64,000 nucleotides of DNA, from the NCBI RefSeq assembly GCF_024763615.1, contig NC_077223.1:99200627-99264626 (forward strand). The letters are read 5' to 3'. Under the pieces are notes generated by a model. The model was not told the origin of the DNA. It saw only the letters and a program-made list of their open reading frames with translations, and searched no databases. Within the stretch, counting starts at the first letter, position 1. Every line of letters starts with the position of its first letter. Of the stretch, positions 10,316 to 23,568 are shown piece after piece. Source of the DNA: Phlebotomus papatasi (Eukaryota; Arthropoda; Insecta; Diptera; Psychodidae). The translations under genes were made by a program, and so were the position numbers.

Positions 10316-10719
10316 AGGGAAGAGCACCAGCGATCGGCAGTGGTCCTCGGATCGTCAGGTTATTACCATTATTGTTAGACCAATTCAAATGAATTTTTAA
10401 ATATCAATAGCTACTTTTTACCATTTAACTCACACAAGAATGCAGTTCATTAGCTCAGATTTAATTTATAAAATCATTTTTCCGTGAAACACCTGATTAA
10501 ATTCGTAACGATCCGAGGTACAGGGTACAAAGATGCAATTACATCTATTTTTTTGTTAATTCATTGTAAAAATTTAAAACTCAAATGCACAGATAGTTAA
10601 AACGATCACTAATATACCGGTTAGCATACACAAAAATACCAAATAGTATTTTGAGGCTTATATTTGCAACTAAATATCGAGCATGTCTCTTAACATTCCG
10701 ATCCGGGGTGCTCTTCCCT
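10316..10719. mobile_element. 404-bp TA-flanked MITE
   Basis: TA|AGGGAAGAGCACC at the left and GGTGCTCTTCCCT|TA at the right are perfect 13-bp inverted ends. GATCCGAGG-like words recur inside in both orientations. No coding capacity. Confidence 0.8.
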
Positions 10720-13086
10720 TAAATACTTTTTTTTTGCTTTTTATTATTTAAGTAACTACAAATATCTCAATTTGTCTAAGGAGTCTCTGACTCTATCTTT
10801 CTTCTTATGCTTGTTGTACAGAATTTTGTATTGGCCTGTACAACATTCTGACATACTGAGCCTTATTATTATTCGATTCAATTTATCAATTGGTTCGTAG
10901 AGCTAAATTATATCATGATAAGGTCCAGTTTCATTTAAAAATGGGAGAAAAAACCCAATTTCAAAGCTGCCTCAATGCAAAACTACCCTATTTACCCCTA
11001 TTGTATAAAAACTGCTGATGTATTAAGGAACTCATTCAGTAATTGTTTATGAGTGCTCGACAATTACTGATTCAATCGACAATATCACTCTAAAAAAAAT
11101 CGAAATTTCTCAATTTTCTTTCTGCTGTAAAAAAATATATTATGCAATGCGCAATTGATGAAGAAAAAAAATGTTTGGAACTTAAACTTATCCTCATGAA
11201 GGACCTTGCCAAAATGATACAACATTGGCTGATGCAAGCGACGATAAAGATTTCTTTTATGATGAAAATTGGTTATTTGCCAATGTTTTATTTTTATAAT
11301 GGGAAGATTTTACTCATAAATCTCTGAAATTTGATTCCTTTTTTTTATTAAATGTTTTTAAAGTTTTTTTTTTTACAAAAGAAATAAGAAACTTTATCTC
11401 ATTTTCTAGCGTGCTTTCAATTGAAATAATTTAACAAAGTTTTTTTTTTGTGTAGTTTGCTTGCAAGACACACATCAAAAGATTTGTGAGACATCCGTGA
11501 AATCTCAATTTTCCTCCTTTTCAATTATCTGCCCCCCAAGAAAAAAAAATAAATAAAATGTGATGAAAGAAGTTCCTGTTTTAGTGCAGTCACAACAAAC
11601 AAACCGCCAAATTTAACTGGGAAAACATCAAAAATTATTTATAGAAACCAATTTTCCCTAGTCTGTGGCAATTTGCATTAGAACATGCAACTTCTTCCAC
11701 AGTCTTTATACATCGATCTGATGAAAGTCTAACCCCATGTTGGGCCTTTTTCGTGGTTTCCGTGCTCTTCTCGGGTTAAAATGTGAAGGAGAATCTTGGG
11801 GCGTGTAATTTTTTCTCCTTCTAACAATTTTGTTCCCTGCGAAACAACCCCCCACAAGACTTCCCAGTTTGTTTGTCCCGACACTCGCGTGTTTAGTCAC
11901 CTTTTTTCTTATAAGGACCTCTTTTTATTCCTTTCTTTTCCCACCCAATGGCCCCATTTCTTTGGCTGGGGCATATAGAAGGCCAAAATGGAAATTTTCC
12001 TGGTGCCATAAAATTTACACATATCCCTTCTTTTTCCTTCGGTTCTCTCCCCTTTGTTGGTTGTAATTCCTCAAACTGTGCCAAATGACCCCCCTATTCT
12101 GTTTGGCATGAAACTGACCATATATATGGGGGGGGGGGGCGGAACAAAAGAGGAAATGAACATAAATGAAGGCTGGAAGGAGAGATTGGAGATATATTGT
12201 TGAACTAAAAAGGTCAAATGCTTATCTGCCTATTGTTGGCAAGGAACATGTAAATTTTCTCAAATAGTGTTTAGTTAAAGGTATTGAAGGTGAAAAAGAA
12301 GTTAAACAAATTCACAATCAATGTGTATATATTTTGTAGTCATTTCCTTCACCTTTTCCCATTTAGATCCTTTGCCCTAGAAAGTATATATATACCCCAA
12401 CATTTGCAACAGATAGTTAGGCGATGTATCATGAATTTGTTATTTCACTGTTTTTTCCCCCTTTCCCATTTTCATCGGAAGAAGCATCAGAAATGCTTGA
12501 AGTTCAACAGAGGAAAAATTTTATCCGAGAAATGGAATGACTTCTTAAAATTTCATCATTCTTGATCAAAGTGATTCACGGGAATTCTTGATAGAATATC
12601 AGAATTCATGAATTTCTGAAAGTTCTTTAAAAAATTCTTAAATGTGGAATCTTAGGAATTTTCTTTATTTTTTTTTAATTGTCTAATTGAAAAATAAAAT
12701 TGCTTTAAACCAGTTGGTTTGCTCATTGGGGTTTTCCCAGAGACGATAAATATTTACAGTGCAAATTTCAAAGTTGAGTGAGTGATGGGAGAAAATTTGG
12801 TAATATAAACAAATCGAATAAGTTAAACAATAATCTTTCCAATCAAGTTATTTTATAAAATTAAATGAAGACAGGAATTAATTTAATTAGATTAGAAATT
12901 AATTTCTTGATTAATATTTAATGAAACTATAAAAATTAAATAATGGTATTAAAGTATAATAGAATTAAATATAGTGATTATATTTATTATTATTTATGGT
13001 CTTCCAAACCATTTGTAAAAATGATTTTCTTTCATGCAAAATTATTTCTGAAGAATTATAGTTAAAAATAAAGAACATTGCCAATA
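10720..13086. other. Intronic sequence; GC-richer patch and poly(G) run
   Basis: No supported gene. A less AT-rich patch at about 11560-12280 includes a run of G near 12128-12140. Such patches in long first introns can be regulatory, but nothing specific supports that here. Confidence 0.4.
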
Positions 13087-13960
13087 GGGGAGACTGGAGC
13101 AAAACTTAGTCAAAACGAAAATTTCAATATTCACTATTTTCTAAAATAAAAGAGACTGAAGCTTTAAATTTTTATTATAGATAGCCTTCATGAACCTTCT
13201 TAAACTTACAAAGTTTCAAGGGATTCGAGGAAGGATATGTAAAATAAAAAATAATGAAATTTTAAGTCCTATTTTTGGAATTTTTTTTTATCGACCCAAA
13301 GTTTTTTTGCAATCTGTATTGAGTTATATACATTCAGCAAATATTTTCGCGAGAGAAGAGTCTTGGAGAGTGTGCATGCCCTCTGGCACGACCTCTATAT
13401 ACATTCAAATTATTATCACATTTTTAACAAAAGAGCAATGAATATCGAAAGGAAGACATTGGTAAAAGAAGACTAAAATACGAAGAAGTTAAAATTACAA
13501 GTGATTCACAAATTTGGTAGGCGCGATCTCTTCAGTCTAGAAGACCCGTAGTTGATCAAAAGATCTCTTGCCAATGGATTAGGGTGCTGCTGCAACCTGA
13601 TTGCATAATTCCGTCTTCGTTCTCGAATAACGTCACTTACTTCGGGTGCTCCCAAGTCATTTCTAATGATTTCGTTTGGTATAAACCAAGGTGCATCGAC
13701 AATTTTTTGGAATATATGGCTTACAGAAAATATCAATACTGATTAGCTCAATTAAAGCACATTTCTCGTTCAGATAGAGAAAAATTATCTTCGACAAAGT
13801 TGTAGAGGAATAAATTTCCTATAAAAATATGTCTATTTGATATTTTTAACGTAAAACGTCACAAATTATCCGAAGACTGACAAAATTTGTCCCAGCAATT
13901 TTGAGAATCTCCACAAAATCAAATTTTAGAAAATCATTCGGAAATCACATTTCTTTCGAG
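13087..13960. mobile_element. Degraded copy of the GGGGAGACTGGAGC element
   Basis: Starts after TA at 13085-13086 with GGGGAGACTGGAGCAAAA. Both its first ~200 bp and the segment around 13770-13920 (CAGATAGAGAAAA.. and GTCCCAGCAATTTT..) match the corresponding parts of the better-preserved copy at 20010-21125. Its right end is missing and it abuts a fragment of another family. Confidence 0.6.
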
Positions 13961-13963
13961 ATA

Positions 13964-14150
13964 GGGTAAATTAAGCTAATTCAAAACCTGCTCCAAATAG
14001 AAATTTTTCTCTATTCCAAATGGAAACGTCATTGTTTTCATGATAAATACAGTACTAAACTATTACATTTATATATTTTCTATACCGCAGTTTCATTATT
14101 TAGTTATTTATTCTCCAAATTAAGCGAAAATCCATTTTTCAGTGATACTT
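13964..14150. mobile_element. Inverted, truncated copy of the 867-bp MITE family
   Basis: Begins GGGTAAATTAAGCTAATTCA and continues as the reverse complement of the right portion of the elements at 4022 and 32884 for about 190 bp, then loses similarity. Confidence 0.65.
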
Positions 14151-14661
14151 TCAAAAATTCACTTTTTTAAAAGGATTAACGCTTAAATGTATACTTCGGG
14201 AGAGAAAGCCGTACCGAAGTTGATTGTCATTGTAAAGCACAAAAGGCATTTTAAAGTTTTAAGAAGCGCTATCAATTTGGGTGGTTTTGGTTTACCTGAA
14301 GCAGTGTGCTTTAGATCAATCAGAACACCCATCACCAACAACTCAATATATCTCTTATATAAATAATTTAACCATAACAAAAACCGAATTTCAGCTTAAA
14401 TTCATAACGTACTCTATGTTTTCGTTTTTACGGCACCGAAATTGTTGCAAAAAGACGTCATATAGATGTAACAGAAACAAAATTCTAGCGTACGCAAGTG
14501 CTTTTTTAGTACAAGTCCGATGAGACACTGGAAGTCATATTCACGAGTGTAACTAGGGTAACTAGACAAAACTGGATACTGTTTATTCGGTGATTCTCTG
14601 GTTATAACTAGAAAGTTAACGACGCACAATACCAATTAGCTGGTACATCATATTATTCCCC

Positions 14662-14755
14662 TCCTCTAAACAGAAAGGCGAAATGATAATTCTCGACCAC
14701 CCATTACTATTTGTATATTAGATAAGATAAATTCACCTTTCTGTTTAGAAGAGCA
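14662..14755. repeat. Short inverted repeat at the 3' edge of mariner copy 1
   Basis: CCTCTAAACAGAAAGGCGAA and the inverted TTCACCTTTCTGTTTAGAAG flank about 50 bp. It may be a small hairpin created when the left end of the transposon was lost. Confidence 0.5.
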
Positions 14756-15857
14756 AAATGTGTCTCGGGTAGAGGAGAATGGTGTGTTGTACGGGATAGA
14801 TGGTATAGACGGACGTGTAGCTGGTTTAGCCTTTTTCCTGAGATCCTCCTTCAAAATTCCCCAATAGTTTTCAAAAGGACGCAGTTTTGATGTGTTGGGC
14901 GGATTAAACTCTTTCTGCACATAAATGACTCTATTGTCGTTGAACTACGCAATAGTATCCTTAGCGTAGTGGCTTGATGCTAGATCTGGCCAAAACAATG
15001 GTGGAACTTCATGGATTCGATAGAGTGGCAGAAGACGTTTCTTGAGACACCCTTCGATGTAAATGTCTTTGTTCATGATCCCGGTCATGAAAAATTCTTG
15101 ACTTCGAAGACCACACAAGCAAATTGCCATCCAAACCAAGTATTTTTTCGGGAACTTGGTGTAGTTCTTGTATCGATACTTGCTGTGTACACTGTACATC
15201 TGTGCGAGTCTTTGCCGTACAGTATTGTTGTCCAGGCAATTGGTGGAAGTCGGCTTTTACGATGGTTTCGTCGTCCATTAAAACACATCTTTCAAAACCT
15301 TTAAGAAGGTGATCATTCAGCTTTCTGGACCTTGTTTTGGCGGACTGTCGTTGCTTATCTGTACTATGAGGTGCATGTTGGGCTTTATAAGTCAGTAAAT
15401 GATTCTTCTTCTTGATTTTATGAACTAGGTAGTGTGAAATACCCGTCTTTTAGGCCACATCTCGGAGGGATAGAGAAGGGTTCCTTTTAAAGTACCTCAG
15501 CACCCTTTTCTCCATATCGCGGTCTTGAATTCCAGGCTTCCTATCACCAGCTTGCTTTCGGGCAATCGTCTTTGTATCCTTGAATCGCAATACTACCTTT
15601 CGGACTGTTGAGCGCGACTTTCCGGTGAGTTTTCCTATTTCCGCATAAGTCGCATTTGGATTTTGTAGGTAAATATCAACTATCTGTTGTCGGATTCTCT
15701 CCATCTTCTTGAGATACCTCAACCAAAAATCAATATTTTTTAACGAGAGTGGTATCAAAATAAAACTAATGAAATGCACTAAAAATGACAACTGACAAAC
15801 AAAAAGTAAACAATAGTTGAATCTATCTGTTGGGGAAATTCAAACGATTCCACGCTT
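14666..15857 (-). pseudogene. Tc1/mariner DD37E transposase relic, copy 1
   Basis: Remains of a transposase of the IS630-Tc1-mariner superfamily, which cuts and pastes DNA at TA sites. The start is the ATG at 15704. The order is an N-terminal helix-turn-helix with IGKLTGKSRSTVRKVVLRF, a second helix-turn-helix segment, then catalytic blocks MDDETIVKADFHQLPG (first Asp), FWPDLASSHY (second Asp) and LRPFENYWGILK (Glu). Counting through the stops, 37 residues separate the second Asp and the Glu, so the catalytic signature is DD37E. It is broken by a TAA after SLRDVA, a frameshift near 15190-15200 and a TAG after DTIA. The 5' inverted-repeat end is recognisable at CACGCTT|TA (15857), matching copy 2. 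The other end was not found. The product cannot be functional. Confidence 0.85.
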
Positions 15858-16044
15858 TATTCCGTTTTTGTGTGATTACATAAATTAAAGAGAAACCTGT
15901 TTGATCTTTTTTTGTGTTGCTCGCATGAATTATAATGTTAATGTGAAAGCGCTGCACAACAGAAGTACAATTCTCATCTACTCTAAATTTCGCAACTATT
16001 ATAATTTGATAGAATTCTTGTTTAAGCTTTTTAAAAGACGGGTA

Positions 16045-17107
16045 AGGGCTCATAATTTTGGGCAGTCTGCTTATAAGCATCTATGTTTCAAGTTTGAAGT
16101 GCGATATTTTCAATACTAATTGACTTTTTTTGTTACTCTCTTTTCAGAAGGATTGTTTAGAAACTTAGCAAGCTATTTATCGTCTTATTTTTACTAAAAT
16201 TAGTTTTAATACGTTTAAAAATGAATTGATATGTCGAAGTGAATTTGGCTCTTATTTTGGACAACTTGTTTATTAATTTGGCCAACTTGGCTGTAAATTT
16301 GGACAGCTAATTCGGCTCAATAGGATGCCCATTGTTCTCCAATTCAAGAACCAATCTTACCAAGTCCTCCTTCTGTTCATGTAAGGGAAATGTAGAGTTA
16401 CAAGAAGCCCGGAAACTTTCCATATCATTCATTAAAGTGAGTTGACTTCGGTACTCCAAGTACGTGCGGATTCGCTCATTCCCCGGCCTTTCCGGGAGCT
16501 TTTCAAGGCATATCTCGCTATATCTCGGTCGTAGAGATGATGCTCCTTTGTTTCTCCAGGCATTTGTCCAACCTAGTCATCACAAAAGCTAACACTTCAC
16601 GAAATTTCGTGAAAAAACACCTGTCCAAAATAAGGAGTATCATCTCACTGGTAAATGTCTTAAAAAATTTCCCATTTTTCATACGAAAAATATAATTCAC
16701 AAGGCAAATCTCACTTCAGGTCAAATGTACAAATCACCAGTAACGTTAATCAACACAATATTCAATGAATATTTAATATTATCACTCAAAAAAAAAAAAA
16801 CGAAGAAACATTGTTAGTACTTCATCACAGCTAAATAATACTGAAGTAAACACGAAGTTCTGTCATATTTCCGTAAGCAATTGCTCACACTGAATTTTCA
16901 ACAAAGCAATTTCAACTCAAATCATATTCAAATTTTAACGTATTTAGTGTTAAAATCTTCCAAAAAGAACAAATATTTAGATAGAATTCATTATTCATCA
17001 AATATTGGAATGAAAATCCATCATTTTAATCAATTTATTTTTAGTGTCCAATTTTATCCTCAAAGTGTCTAAAATAAGAAACTGGACAAAATTATGAGCC
17101 TTTCTCC
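16045..17107. mobile_element. 1.06-kb TA-flanked element, copy 1
   Basis: Collinear with 29506-30573 over its whole length. Ends are related to GGGGAAGTGCTCATAATTTT and its inverted form before TA. The left end has lost several bases compared with copy 2. Short frames recur in both copies (63 and 89 codons starting MLTLNFQQSNF), but this follows from the DNA similarity and gives no evidence of a protein. Confidence 0.8.
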
Positions 17108-17109
17108 TA

Positions 17110-20008
17110 AACATTCTTAATTTTTTTTATCCTAACAAACCAACCGAACTATGTATCATGCAACTCTGTGTGCTCTACACGTTTTCACATTCGAGTAGGT
17201 ATATATATCGTATCGTATGAGTAAAGAAGGGAAACTGAAGGGTTTGGGGAATGCATTTTATACCTGTTACCCCCAGCATACAGGTTGTAGGTAGCTTATT
17301 TCCTTCTTTATTCTGTTGCGTCCATCAAAAATTCATACATTGTGTGGCAGAAAAAGTTTTTATTTTCCACTCCTTTTCTCAATTCCACACCACATGACTG
17401 GTTTCCCACCTTTTATGGTAAAGGATCAGGCGTCCTCTCCCTCTTTTTGTGGTGGTCGTCTTGCGTGGTTTAGTCGTCATCAAGAAGCTTATCGTCCGCT
17501 TAATTCCCACCAAAGCTTAATTGTTGCGTGTCTAGAGGGTGAGTGTATTACAATTGGAGGGGTTTTACTCTGATGTTTGGGGATGAGAAAGCTTATGTGA
17601 ATGGTTCTCGCTAGACAGTTCAATTGATATTTTAGAGTCAATTGCAGAAGATACAACTTTAGCCAATTCAACCCGTTTATATTGGATAAGTAAAAAGTGA
17701 ATGTGTTAAGTGTTGAGTATTTTGTAAGATTTGGTAGCACGCATATAGCTAATTTGTTTTTTTTATCAGTTTACGAGAATTAATTGTAATGGATTGTTAA
17801 TACCCCATGTAATGTTTGAAGTTTTTTCTTCAAGCTTTTATTGTTAATGATAAATTTACAAGTGAATTTCAACACATGCAATACAATAATAGTTATTGAC
17901 CAGTAAAAATCCTTTATTGGTCACTAATCTATAACTATTTGAAATTGTGTGGAGTAATTATACTTGTGCTAGTTTATCCATCCAAATTTGTTTACATCAG
18001 TCACATGAGCATTGTATTTCATGGCCCTGTCACGTATTTTAGTGAAATTTTACCTCGACGATGCGCGTGTTTAGTGAGAGAGGAAAATAAGAGTAAAAAC
18101 ACATTCCATCATAATCACCTATTATTTATTGTTGGTTGAGTAAAAAAAAAGCTTTTTAAATAAAATCTCTCAACACTTTTGAATTGCTTGTACTTTCAGT
18201 GCCAAACGAAAGATTTATATTCAGGAAAACCATTTTCAATGTTGTTTCAAAGAGTATAATAAAAAACAATATTTGAAGGTTCTAACAACGAAATGCAATA
18301 TAAATTGGTTCAGAAATTTTCTTATTATAGTATTTTTGTTTCGCGATTTACAATATGGAAGTGCAATTAAGATAAAGTAATTTTAGAATATCCGTTCACT
18401 CCTACGGATATATTTTTGTGAGATGGGAAATTTGTTATTTAAATACATCTCACATGAATCTTTCATTAATAAATACATTGGGTTTTCCCATAGAGTTTTC
18501 CGGCATATTCCCATATTATATGAAATTGTGGGACAAATTCCATAAGTTAGTAAAATATTACAAAATTTTCCATCAATTTAGGGTAGTGGCGCTGATTAAT
18601 GCCACTTCCCTATTTCATACTTCCTTCAAAAAATTATCTGGAAATAATAAAAATTCAATAAATCCCCACAAGTCTGAATAAAAAAAAAAGTTAAAAGTCT
18701 CAAGGTAAAGAATATCAAAATTAAACATTTGGTATTGTGAGTTGACACAGAACACACTTTATATATTACGAGCTCGCGTAATAATTATTAATGCTTAAAT
18801 TTAAAGCTAAAAAAAGTCCTCAAAATCAAATTTAAAATTTCATAAAACTTAAAGAAATCTGGACACTTCCATAATACGGAAGGTTCATATGTTTTACCTT
18901 TTAAGACATAAGGAATTTAAGACTTTTAAATAACTGGTTTTTATCAGAGAAATACGAATCAACCTTTAACTCTTTCGGATCTTTTCGGACTCTAAAAGGA
19001 TATCCAAATCCAAGGTGTTTTTTTTTAGAACCTCAATTTATTCCTAAACTATTAAACATTATTTATCGAAAATCGTAAAATTACGTCGTTTGCTGCGGTC
19101 CCCAAGGAGTTGAATGAAATGAAACCCAATTTAAAAATTTAACACTTAAAGAATTATCTCAGAATTGATTAGAGATTTCCATTTTTTCGATTTTTTATAA
19201 TATCTACTTAATAAAATATATCATAGTCTTTTTCTAAGTTTCTACTTATCAACCAATAAGTTATTATCTTAATATATATATATTTTTTTTACTTTCTACT
19301 GCGGCTGTTCGTCGAGAATGTCTAGCCTGTAAAATTTGGCAATAAGATAATCTGTAAAAGGTCCTTTGCATAAATCTCTACCTAATCCTTTTCTGTTAAA
19401 TTTTACAGGCCAAATATTCTTGAAGGTGAGCCAGAGTATATTTTTGGGCACTTCTTTTATTTATTTTGAAATAAAAGAGTGCTATAATATGTGGACTTTT
19501 TTAACGTTTGTGTCCATTTAGTACCACATCTTTGAGAAAAGGCTTTCTCACGTGGGAGGCAGAAAACCGGGAAAAGAGCAGGGTAAAGCACTGATGCTGC
19601 CTAGTTACGATCACTTACTGGAAAAGTTCTTGACTTAGATGATATACTGTAAAAGTTGTTTTCTATTATTTATCGAATTTAGTAAGAAGGTTCTTAATCT
19701 CAATGGGCAAAGTTTAGTCTTTATAAAGCGGAGATCCCAGGTTCGGATTGGAATAGATTCGAACTTTTTTAGTGATTCCCAAAACATTTCCAATTACCCC
19801 AAAATTTTCTCCAATTGGTTGAGAAATATTTTTATGAGTCTTTTAAGGTGTTTTTGAACGTTCGGTCTTTAAAGAAACCATAACTATGAATGATTCAATC
19901 AATTTAAATCTCTTACTTAAAAATCAATTAAAATAATTTTGATGTGTAACAATGCACAGCTTCAAAATATACCTAACCAAAATCTTATCGTAATTAGAAG
20001 AAATGAGT
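17110..20008. other. Intronic sequence, mostly unstructured
   Basis: No coding exon recognised. A less AT-rich patch lies at about 17260-17580. A small inverted repeat (GCCTGTAAAATTT against AAATTTTACAGGC, about 19330-19405) and an (AT)n run near 19276 are the only local structures. Confidence 0.4.
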
Positions 20009-20009
20009 A

Positions 20010-21125
20010 GGAGAGACTGGGGCAAAAAGTCACAAATCAAAAATTTTGAAATTCAATATCTTCCAATATAAATAAGATAGTGGCTTAAAATTTTTTCCAT
20101 AGATAGCCTCCATAGGTCTTTTTCAATGTCGTAAGTTTGTTAGAATTTGAACAAGGAATTTAGAAAATAAAAAAAATATCGAAATTTTTAGCCCTATTTT
20201 TGAAATATTTTCCGTGCAGAAGATATCAATTATTAACTGGAGTTAAAGGAACGTCTATTGACACTTTAAGAAATCGTGTCAGCACCTATTGACAAACTAC
20301 TCTGTACTATTTGGGATATGAAATGTGAACATCTCTGTTTATAGTAAAAGGTATATTACAAAAAAATATGTTATATTACTTATATTTTACTAGATCAATT
20401 AAATAATTTTCAACATTTTAACAAAAGTGTCAATAGGGGTTCCCTGTCGAACAGACGTTCCTCCGACCCTACTTATTTTAAATTTGATGCACTAGTGAAT
20501 ATTTCCCAAATTATCTGGATATTTTTTGAATACGAATCCGCTATCTATTTTAGATTTTTTACAAAAATTCTGTTCTCCAGAAATCCTTGTATTACAAACG
20601 ACCACTTGGGGTAAAAAGTAACAAAAGCTGTGGAGCAAAAAGTCAAAAAAACCGAAACAATTTATGATGTCTCACGGCAACAAAAACGTCAATATCATGT
20701 GTCGACGTTTGTTGTTTGCATTGGTCAAACGATTTGCAGTCTTTCATGTGTTTTTTGTAAAATAGCTTGAAAATCGCTTTTCCCGCTCAGATAGAGAAAA
20801 CGGTGTTTTACAAAAGTATAGAAGAATCAATTTCCTATGAAAATATGTAATCTCGGTATTTTACTTAAATTTACGGAATCCCGTAATAAACCGAATCAAA
20901 ATGTGATAGTATCCCATGCCTGATACTATTTGCCCCAGCATTTTTGGGAATGATCACAAAATTACGATAAATATATTTTCTTACAAAATAGAACAAAATG
21001 ACTTTCACAGAGTTGTAGAGCGGTAAATTTCTTAATTAGCTGTGCTAATTAGAAATTTTGGAGGTGTTCGGGTAGCTTATAAAAAATAAAATATCCGTTT
21101 TGTGACTTTTTGCCCCAGTTTCCCC
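20010..21125. mobile_element. 1.12-kb TA-flanked element with a nested MITE
   Basis: Left TA|GGAGAGACTGGGGCAAAAAG and right CTTTTTGCCCCAGTTTCCCC|TA are inverted repeats that extend into GTCACAAA. A second family (copy at 59959) is inserted at about 20237-20469. A degraded relative lies at 13087. Confidence 0.8.
20237..20469. mobile_element. ~230-bp MITE nested in the 20010 element
   Basis: Its internal sequence and right end CGACCCT|TA-side match the complete copy at 59959-60186, including the words GTGTCAATAGGGGTTCCCTG and GTTCCT..CGACCCTA. The left end is diverged, so the start is approximate. Confidence 0.65.
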
Positions 21126-21145
21126 TAATCTACAGTTTGTAACAA

Positions 21146-21381
21146 CACTGAGAGAAATCCGAAAAAGTTAAAATAACATTCCGGAAATGTTAATTTTACC
21201 CTGCAATATTGATCCAAAATCGGTGTAAATATTACCCATTTTGGGTGTATTGGGGGTTAAAGTTACCCTTTTTCATGTTAATTTTACCCTTAAAAATATG
21301 TAAAATTAACGTTAAAAAATGTTGATATATTTTTGCACCTAAAAAGTGTTAAAGTTAATCGAACCCTCTTTTTTCTCAGTG
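21146..21381. mobile_element. CAGTGAGAAAA-family MITE, copy 2
   Basis: Starts CACTGAGAGAAATCCG and ends TTTTTTCTCAGTG; closely follows the reverse complement of 7548-7799. The flanking TA is not clear in this copy. Confidence 0.8.
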
Positions 21382-22794
21382 AAGAAAACATATTCTAAAA
21401 ACAACATTAAATGGTTCCGCCACCCTAAAAAGTTATTGACGAAAATTCTTCAAAACATATACTCATACATTATAATAATCTCATGAAAAATTCATATAAT
21501 ATCAATAAAATATTCATATTTGATTTCTCATTAATAATATTACCTATCTATTAGATAGCCAATCCATCAGTAAGACAAGGAAGAAAAATTGTATGTACTT
21601 GTGGTTGAATTGATAAAAATAATATATATTAGAAGTTCTTAAAAGTAAAAATAGATAAGAGTGAGAAGACCAATTGACCTTCTAACACCGAATGCCTTTC
21701 AATATTTGATATAGGGGTACCATCATTTCTTACACCCAATCGATTTCTCATAGTTGATCATTTGTGTACTAGGGGGAAGTGAAACTATATGTAGATACTC
21801 TTAATTCAATATTTTCGTCATTGGAAAATTATTATGGGTGGTATACCCATCCGAAAAAAAAGGGATTCATGGGCAATGAAGAAAGTGGTGTGGGTTCAAG
21901 TGTTTAATTCATGAATGTGATATTGTGTGTAGTATAGACGCAGACGAGAAACAATATATCCAAGGTTGAGGATGATGGTACTGTATTGATTTTATTCCAA
22001 TGTGGTCACCTCAATAGACGCTGAATAATGAAGTGTTGCAGGGATAGTGGGTGCTGAATCAATAGGGTAAACTTGCAATACAACTCCCACATATCGGGTG
22101 TTAAGGTGTATTAAGGGGGGGCTTATCCAATAGCCATCCCCAATGTGTCTCTCTGAAAATTGTTTGTTGTCAGTCAACAATAACAGTGACTAACAGTCTC
22201 ACTAATGGATGGGTAACAGGGTCTTTTCATAAAAAATAATTAAGTGAAATGAAGTAATTTCTCAAAGGGTGGTACATTACACTTATTGCTTTTCTTAATG
22301 TTAATTCATTTTATGTATGGCCTATATAAGATCGAACCTGGAATTACATATAGAAAATCGGGTATTTCGCAGACAGTGGAAGAGATTAACTGGGTCATAT
22401 TGCTTCTTATAATTTTTTTTCTGATTTGGACGTAAGGGCAATAAGGAGCAACATGTGACAAAAAAGATATATTTTCACGAGTTCCCAGAAAATCCAAGAA
22501 ATACCTTAACAACACATATTTATGGGAACACTCTACTCAAAAATCATTTTCTTCTACCTTTAAGAAAAACGTACTTTTTGAGAGCATATTCTATAAGAGT
22601 TAATTTTGCAGAATTATTAAAAATACTGAAGAAAACATTGGGAAGTATGGGGTATTTTGTAACCTTTTAATTCACTTTATTACGAGTCCCTGTAAATGGA
22701 AAAAATATGCACTAGACACATTTTCATAAGAAATTTATTTCTTTGCAACTTTGTCATAGACCATTCTTTTGGTATTTTACTGCTCTAGGCTCTA

Positions 22795-22989
22795 GGGTAA
22801 AATGGGGTAATTTGGGATCATCTCTAATTTGGAACTTTGAGATTTCCTGATGGTTTTAGATAGCAAAAGGAAAAAACAACAAAGTATTACTCTCGAATGT
22901 AAACTCTTGTACTTGATCGTGGTTTTGAAACAGTGAAAAAATCTAAAAATTCCAAAATAGACATGATTCCGAATTAGCATATCTTACCG
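22795..22989. mobile_element. Probable ~195-bp degraded inverted-repeat element
   Basis: GGGTAAAATGGGGTAATTTG at the left and an imperfect inverted form at the right (AATTAGCATATCTTACC). Related sequence occurs at about 27590-27690. The ends are diverged. Confidence 0.4.
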
Positions 22990-23009
22990 TCGGAGGCAGC
23001 AAAAATGCC

Positions 23010-23075
23010 GAACGCCAAGATCCCGAAAGGGCCAAAATCCCGAAAGCCAAAATCCCGAATGTTCAAAATCCAGAA
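23010..23075 (-). repeat. Minisatellite arm, CCAAAATCCCGAAAG units
   Basis: Several imperfect copies of a 15-17 bp unit, GCCAAAATCCCGAAA. It is the inverted counterpart of the array at 23445-23568. Confidence 0.75.
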
Positions 23076-23091
23076 GGGGATGAAATTATAT

Positions 23092-23410
23092 CGCTCCTTG
23101 GAAATTACAAGGGGCCAACTCAATCTGAGCCAGTTTTCAGGAGACATCATGAAAGATTCAACTTTGTATAAATAATTATCTCAATTAAGTATGTTAATAA
23201 AAACAATTTAATTCTTTTCTATTTGAATGAGCATTATTATAAACATCGAAACATACATATTTTTACCTTTCAAAATATGTTTTTTTTTATGAGTTAGCTC
23301 CTTGTCATTCTAAATGATGCGCAAATTTTCATGAAATTAGAATGACAAGGGATCAACTTGCTTGAGTTAGTCCCTTGTTTCACAAAAAATTTAACGATAA
23401 ATCTATTACA
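23092..23410. mobile_element. Truncated copy of the 583-bp element
   Basis: Begins CGCTCCTTGGAAATTACAAG and matches 4919 onward, ending in ACGATAAATCTATT near 23405. It lacks the right half and has one internal unit where the 4919 copy has two. It sits between two inverted minisatellite arms. Confidence 0.75.
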
Positions 23411-23444
23411 ATCGTGGGAGTGCTATGGCATTTGTAAGAATTCG

Positions 23445-23568
23445 GAATTTTAGCTTTCGGGATTTTGGCCAATTCGGGATTTTGTCTTTCGGGATTTTGG
23501 TTTTCGGGATTTTGGCTTTTGGGATTTTGGTTTTCGGGATTTTGGCTTTCGGGATTTTGACCGGGACC
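23445..23568 (+). repeat. Minisatellite array, TTTCGGGATTTTGGC units
   Basis: About seven copies of a 15-17 bp unit in head-to-tail order (alternating GGCTTTCGGGATTTT and GGTTTTCGGGATTTT). The inverted array at 23010 together with this one would fold back over the element between them. The frame through it (repeats of FGILVFGILA) is a by-product. Confidence 0.85.

Noticed and set aside
11706..12084. Overlapping 60-78 codon frames on both strands
   Set aside because: They overlap one another, have no family signature, and lie in a less AT-rich patch where chance frames are expected.
15009..15312. Several overlapping frames on + and - around 15.0-15.3 kb
   Set aside because: Only the - strand frames that continue the DD37E transposase are meaningful; the others are shadows.
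16881..17072. A 63-codon frame, nearly repeated at 30347-30616
   Set aside because: Shared only because both lie in copies of one non-autonomous element; the frame lengths differ and no domain is seen.
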